DNA from: Cladopsammia gracilis
Taxonomy: Eukaryota > Cnidaria > Anthozoa > Scleractinia > Dendrophylliidae
Length of the DNA stretch: 64,000 nt
Direction: 5' to 3'
NCBI GenBank assembly: GCA_022457155.1
Contig: JAJGOT010000276.1
Coordinates: 496,001-560,000 of the forward strand
Under the pieces are notes generated by a model. That model was not told where the DNA came from. It worked only from the letters and a program-made list of their open reading frames with translations, and made no database searches. A program made the position numbers and the translations under genes. This document shows positions 58,786 through 64,000 of this stretch, one piece after another. Numbering within the stretch: the stretch's first letter is position 1; each line of letters opens with the position of its first letter.

Positions 58786-61700
58786 TCAAGGTTGATATGG
58801 GGATCATTTTGATGGATCGATTTGGAGATTATCAGTACAGATCTACAGTCTGGGACAAAACCATATAAGGCAAATGAGCAAAGTAGGCATATTACATGAT
58901 GTGTCCTTATTTAAGACAGTCTTTTCGCAGTTTTGAGATGAACACAGCAACACGGTGTTTATTGGGTCTTATTGTATAGTGTTTAATTAGCACACTAACA
59001 AACTCGTAAAGCTCAGCTTTCATGCATGAAAAAAAAAAAATGATCGATTACGACCCTTCTGACGATTTAAATTTGACAAGAAAATCAACCTGCATTGAAA
59101 TGTGCATTGATAATCAGTACTTAAATTGAAGTGTTCACTTGATTTACGACTTACTTTTAATAGAAAGTTTGTTCTTTAGCGTTTTGGTTCTGCTTCTACA
59201 GTTTGTAGATTTTGTTTCAGCAAGACAACTGTACGTTACTTTTATACACTTACTTACACTAACAAGAACTGTATTTCAGTTAGCCGTAACCGTATTAAGC
59301 AGTTAAATAATTAATAATAAGTCGAGAGTTTCTACATTTTATTTCAATAGTTTCAAAGTATAGTTGCGCAATGCTTTGAGTACGGAAAATCTGTTATATT
59401 GCGCACTTTTAGCTTCGCCTTGCTTTTTAAAAAAGAGATCTTGACTACTCTACTTTAATTGATAATTAAATTTTACGCCTTGCTGAATTTGCCTAATTTG
59501 AATTGAAGCCTTACTTTTAAGATTTCGTTTAGTTTTTAGTCTTTGAGTTTTTAACAATTCCGATGTATTCTTAGAATTGTTTCAGCAATGTCAATAATAT
59601 ATATCAGACTTAATGGTTGAAAAACTATAGCTTTGTTTATTCATTTATATAATCAGTCACTTGGTGAGACTAATAAAAACGTAGAGATAATTGATGCTTT
59701 GAATAAAATATTATTTGGTTCCTCTTAATAATTAACTAACGAGAAAATGAGAAATTTAAGAATGAGCCCAATCAGTAGTCTCCAACGCAACCGTCCTTAG
59801 AGCATGCGTGGTGAGACCTAAGGACGGTTGCGTTCACAGGCCACCCAATCAGGAGCCCATTACCTTTGCCCAATCAAGTCATCTCAACAGTTTATTACAG
59901 TCCATCCAGCCCGGCTGTTCGGCACCTAAATCTGTAACGGTTGTTGATTTTTTTTTAAATTATATTTAATACAGCCACTAGAACATTATTTTTCTGTTTC
60001 TGTTTCTTGAAATGACATCAATTCCCTGAGACACTTCCCCTTTAATACAAGGTTTTTTTTTTAAGTGGTTCTTTGATACAAGTGTCATTTCAAAAACCAT
60101 TTCAAAACTTATAATTATCAGCTCGTTAAAATATTCTCAACTTCAAATGTCCGTAATGTTCTTCAGCCATGGGTGAGTTATGTCTGCATGTCGGTTCAAT
60201 AGATGACTTCAATTAACGTTTATATGGCATTTTAAATAAAGGGATTAATTTCTTATAGAATCAGTGGTGTTCTGTCTGTGGGGGAGTGAAACACAAAAAT
60301 TTGGTTATAACAACTTAGTTGTTAAGGTAAAAACAAAGAAAAACGGGCTTGCGAAAAATGACACATTTTCAGCTCGCTCATACAGAAAAATGCGACGCCA
60401 AATGTCAATAAAATGTGGCCGCAACATAAACACACTCTTGCTATTCATAATACAGTCATTTTCTTGGGATAAGCTTAAGAATTGAGAATACATCGGCCGT
60501 TAGAAGAAACACAGTTTCAGGCATTGAAAAAGAATAGCAAGAATGCGTAAAGTTTGAACATGAAATAAAGATATCCTTAAAGCACAATCTTTGTCGTTTA
60601 TCGTGTTAAAATATTTCTTGCGCCGCTGCAAATGTGCCCTGTTGAGAGAACAAATTGTGAAGGGTAGTGTTTATCGCAAACTAAAGTTCGGTTATAAACT
60701 CAGAACCTCACGAAGCCGATTCGGGTTCGACCTACAATTTTAATCGTTTCTTTTATACTGAAGAAAGGGGCAAACCGAAGCTAGGTCCACTTTACAGCAG
60801 TACCATAATTTGTTCATTTGGAAAAACTTCCGGCTGTGTTTACTCGAAGCCGTGGAATATGTTTCCTTTCGAAAAGTGAGTGCCGCTTTACATGGCAAGT
60901 ATCACGGGGATTTTGCCATTTTTGGTCAAAACTATGAACAATACCTTAACTTATTTACAAAAAAACACAACAATACCCAGAGAACGAAATCAACCAATTC
61001 TTGAAGAGAAACACATCACGGTCTGTTCTAACCCATTTTGGGGGCGAAAATGGGGGAACTTGAAAAAAGTTGGACTATAACCCAAATTCATTCAGACCCT
61101 GTCCTTATATGACTAGAGACACTCATCAACAGTTTTTGTACGTTTGTGGTATTTCAGCACACGGCTGGACGGATTTTTGAAATGACACCAAATCCCGTGA
61201 CACTTCCCTTTAATTCTTGTGGAAGCAGCAATATTCCCGAGTCATGATTGGATGCGTCCTTGTTACCCTACCCTACTCTGGTTTTCGGAAGCTAACAACA
61301 AGGGGCTTTCGTTGTATGGAGAGAACGTTTATTACATTATTTTCAATCCTCACTTCAGCTAACTAAAACGTAACGAATTATCCAAAAGCGATTTTGGATA
61401 TAGATCTACTTTTAAACTGATAATTATCAGTTCGTTAAAATATGTTAGACCGCCGCAAATGTCCGTGTGTTATGTGTGCGTGTCGGTTAACGTTCCAGTT
61501 GCATTAATTTTTAAAGAGTGAAGAAGCTGCCTTCAGTTAACGTTTATACGAAATTTTAACTTGATAAAAATTAAAATCGGGAACTTAGCACTTCAACCAC
61601 GGACACAAATGTAAAACTAGTAGCTGTTTTAATCAGTTTCAAAAGAAACTAGTACTCAAATGCTTTCTCTCAGTTGTCATATATACATTCTTTATCATGT

Positions 61701-64000
61701 TTCAACACAGAATCGACTTTGCAAAATTAATTTACACTACACTCCCCCTATGGGGGCAAGATAATATATCAGTTGTCTGGTTTGAAAATACCAAAACATC
61801 TACCTTTGCACAGGCTGGAAAATGCTGGCAGATGCGTTTTCTTTCTTTTTTATGACAAACAGTCTTTAGTTAGTAATTTGACAGCTACCTGTTTTGGTTT
61901 GTAGTCGGCATTCCTTAATTTACTTCAGCGGTAAAAATACGACATAAAGGCCTTCGTTTCTTCAATTCCGTTGGGCCTTTTATTAAAGTCAGTCAAATAA
62001 AGAAAAAATTCATGTGAATATATTTAAAAAATAAATATCCGTATATGCTTGAAGGCGATATGAATATAAAGAGTTGACAACGAAAAGTATAGTTATTTTA
62101 TGATGTTTATATTATTGAAGAAGAGAAAACTCCACATCTGCATGTCTAGTATTTTTCCAAAACATCGTCTCGATTTTTAAATTCACTTTGAGCTTTTTTA
62201 AAACAAATGAAAACTCGATATGAATGAATGAAAACTGAAAAAAGAGAAGTCAATGCGTTAAAATAACATAAAGATGACAAACATTAAAACAAATATCGTT
62301 TCAAACATTAATGCACAATAGATCATAGCAATAATTAAAGTGGCAGAGGAATAAACTTCATTAGTTGTCATGGTAACAGAGGGCCTATCAGAGCTGGCAT
62401 AAATTATTAAGACTCATCAACTCCAATATGAATTGCTGGGAGTTAAGTCCCCTGTTTATTTGGATATTTTACCTCTCGACAGAAAACAAAGAAGAGAAAA
62501 AAACTTCCCCGATGAAGTAAGTAGAAACTGCATTTGTATAATTTCTTAGTCTTTCAAACGATCATGATCGATCGCGGCTAAGGTGTTCTTCACGGCTGTA
62601 CCAGCCGTGAAGAACGGCTAGCCGATCCAAATACAATCAGTCGAACTTAACTGAGTCAAACGCCGAACTTCATATGAGCCGAACTCAATTAATTGAGTTC
62701 AGCTCATGTGAAGTACGGCGTTTGACTTGAACTGGGAAAACTAAAACTCAATGCTCGCGTTATGAACATTCTTTTTTATTCTAGCACAATCTGAGTGTTA
62801 TTATCATGAATAATGAAATAGTTTCTTAAAGAAACCGTGGTGCTCGGTCGGTGAATGGGGAAGGGAAACAAGAAAATTTGGTTTTTACAACTCGTAAAAT
62901 AAAGTTTGATTGATTGATTGATTGAGGTGATAAGGTAAATTGGCCACCGTTGGTCACTTACGTTTCAGTGCTAGTTCTTCGTCTGAGCATTAGGTCACTT
63001 TTTATTCCTCTTATTCTATTTTTTTCTCATGTTGTTATTTTTTGTTGTTTTTATAATATTTACTCTTTATTGAAATTAACGTTATAACCAAAGTATAATT
63101 ATGAAAGGTTTTGGCCGTATTAGAGTCACTGTTAGGACAGCCAAACTCTACACCGGGTCGACTTTTTAACCAGCAAAGTCTAACTTAGACCCGTTTTTAA
63201 AGCATTTAGTGGAGTTGTAAATTAAAAACCTGCTCCTAACAGGTTCTGACTCACTAGAGCATTTAAATAAGCACCTACATAACCGACATGAGTTACAAAG
63301 GACAGTCTATTTTTCTTATCCTGCAATTTCTCCTCACGAATTTACTCTTTACCTGTCGTTTTAAACTGTTTTGACAGAGGCCGTTGCCATGGCAACATAG
63401 TGCAATAAGAATGGCAAATCTTTTTCAATATTTGGTATTTTTATTCTTTAAGTTTCATTCAGTGAACATTTTAAAACTTTGCTATGTAGCTTGTGAAAAT
63501 GGTTGATGTCCAACATTTTAGAAGGAAAAAAGCATGGTCATTGAGACGTCATTGGCAACATCAGGCAATTTGGTATGTTAAACTATTAAAATGAATTTAT
63601 CTGACAGATGTTGTTTCTTAGAAGGATATGTAAAATGTAGCTTTGATTCGTAACTCGAAATTTGCAAAATTTTTAACTGAAGATCTACCAAAGGAAATTC
63701 GGAAAAAACCGCTGTTGATTTTGCTTTCGTGGCTGTGTACACACATGAAATATGGAGAAAACCTCTTTTCTTTGTGCGTGATGTCGCGTGAATCACTAAA
63801 GCTTGCGTTACCAGCGCACACGGTTATAAAACTAGGGAACCATTGTTTAAATGTTTTGGAGTCAGTGCTATATGCCATTTTGACACTGTTCAGTTATACT
63901 TTACGCTTTAAGAAAAATACACTTGGACACTTCCCAAACCATGTTTGGCCATGTAATTTTTTTTTATCCGATAGTAGAGGAGCCAGCACGCTAGTTGTCA
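58786..64000. other. 3' spacer of unit 4, no gene seen
   Basis: Follows the unit 1 spacer block by block. It contains the perfect hairpin at 59784-59834, the shortened palindromic repeat at 62582-62728 and segment A at about 63000-63910. No gene recognised. Confidence 0.55.
62582..62728. repeat. Compound palindromic repeat, unit 4 (left part deleted)
   Basis: About 115 bp from the left end to the 17-bp hairpin are missing (ctaaggt joins directly to gttcttcacgg). The large palindrome survives with small changes (catatgagcc, gttcagctc). Confidence 0.85.

Larger units (their letters stand above)
53922..64000 (+). repeat. Tandem gene unit 4 (cut by window end)
   Basis: Begins at the CCAGAATTCAAA landmark and runs off the window within the end of its spacer. 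The last bases match about 29940-29970 of unit 1. It contains gene 4 and segment B (about 54840-55620). Overall nearest to unit 1 from the gene onward. Confidence 0.8.

Overview
The window is eukaryotic: AT-rich, repeat-rich DNA with introns (GT..AG junctions), many small inverted-repeat transposons and tRNA-derived repeats. The only confident host genes form a tandem family of secreted PAN/Apple-domain proteins whose C-terminal domain I associate with cnidarian, especially stony-coral, predicted proteins. The best guess is therefore an anthozoan, probably a scleractinian coral. I cannot name the species.

Layout. 1-15,600 is intergenic and transposon-dominated. It holds a Harbinger-like MITE (1412-1730), a 5.5-kb DNA transposon with roughly 0.8-0.9-kb terminal inverted repeats and a 7-bp target duplication (2284-7785), a fold-back repeat (about 8100-8500), a TTAA MITE (8542-8674), and a nested repeat cluster around a tRNA-like sequence (13,057-14,040). 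The 5.5-kb transposon carries an IS630/Tc1-type DDE transposase on the + strand and a convergent SAM-like/zinc-knuckle ORF on the - strand. Each of these two genes is broken by exactly one in-frame stop codon.

15,605-64,000 is a tandem array of four gene units with a period of about 10.4-12.9 kb. Each unit has an upstream region, one three-exon gene (ATG at 22003, 34951, 45741 and 56139) and a long conserved 3' spacer. The spacer contains two degenerate minisatellites, hairpins, and a palindromic repeat in units 1, 3 and 4. The window ends inside the spacer of unit 4, in sequence matching the end of unit 1's spacer, so the array may continue.

The four genes keep intact frames, identical exon phases and all inspected cysteines. 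They encode predicted secreted proteins of 308-310 residues: signal peptide, six-cysteine PAN domain, short linker exon, and a C-terminal domain of about 160 residues. Units 1 and 4 are sisters across the gene body, as are units 2 and 3. Unit 3's spacer (about 49.9-52.8 kb) instead matches units 1 and 4, which suggests gene conversion or unequal exchange. Because the units are paralogous, empty sites in one unit date and delimit insertions in another. This gives clean boundaries for the elements at 30,078-32,195, 43,358-43,786 and 44,178-44,298.
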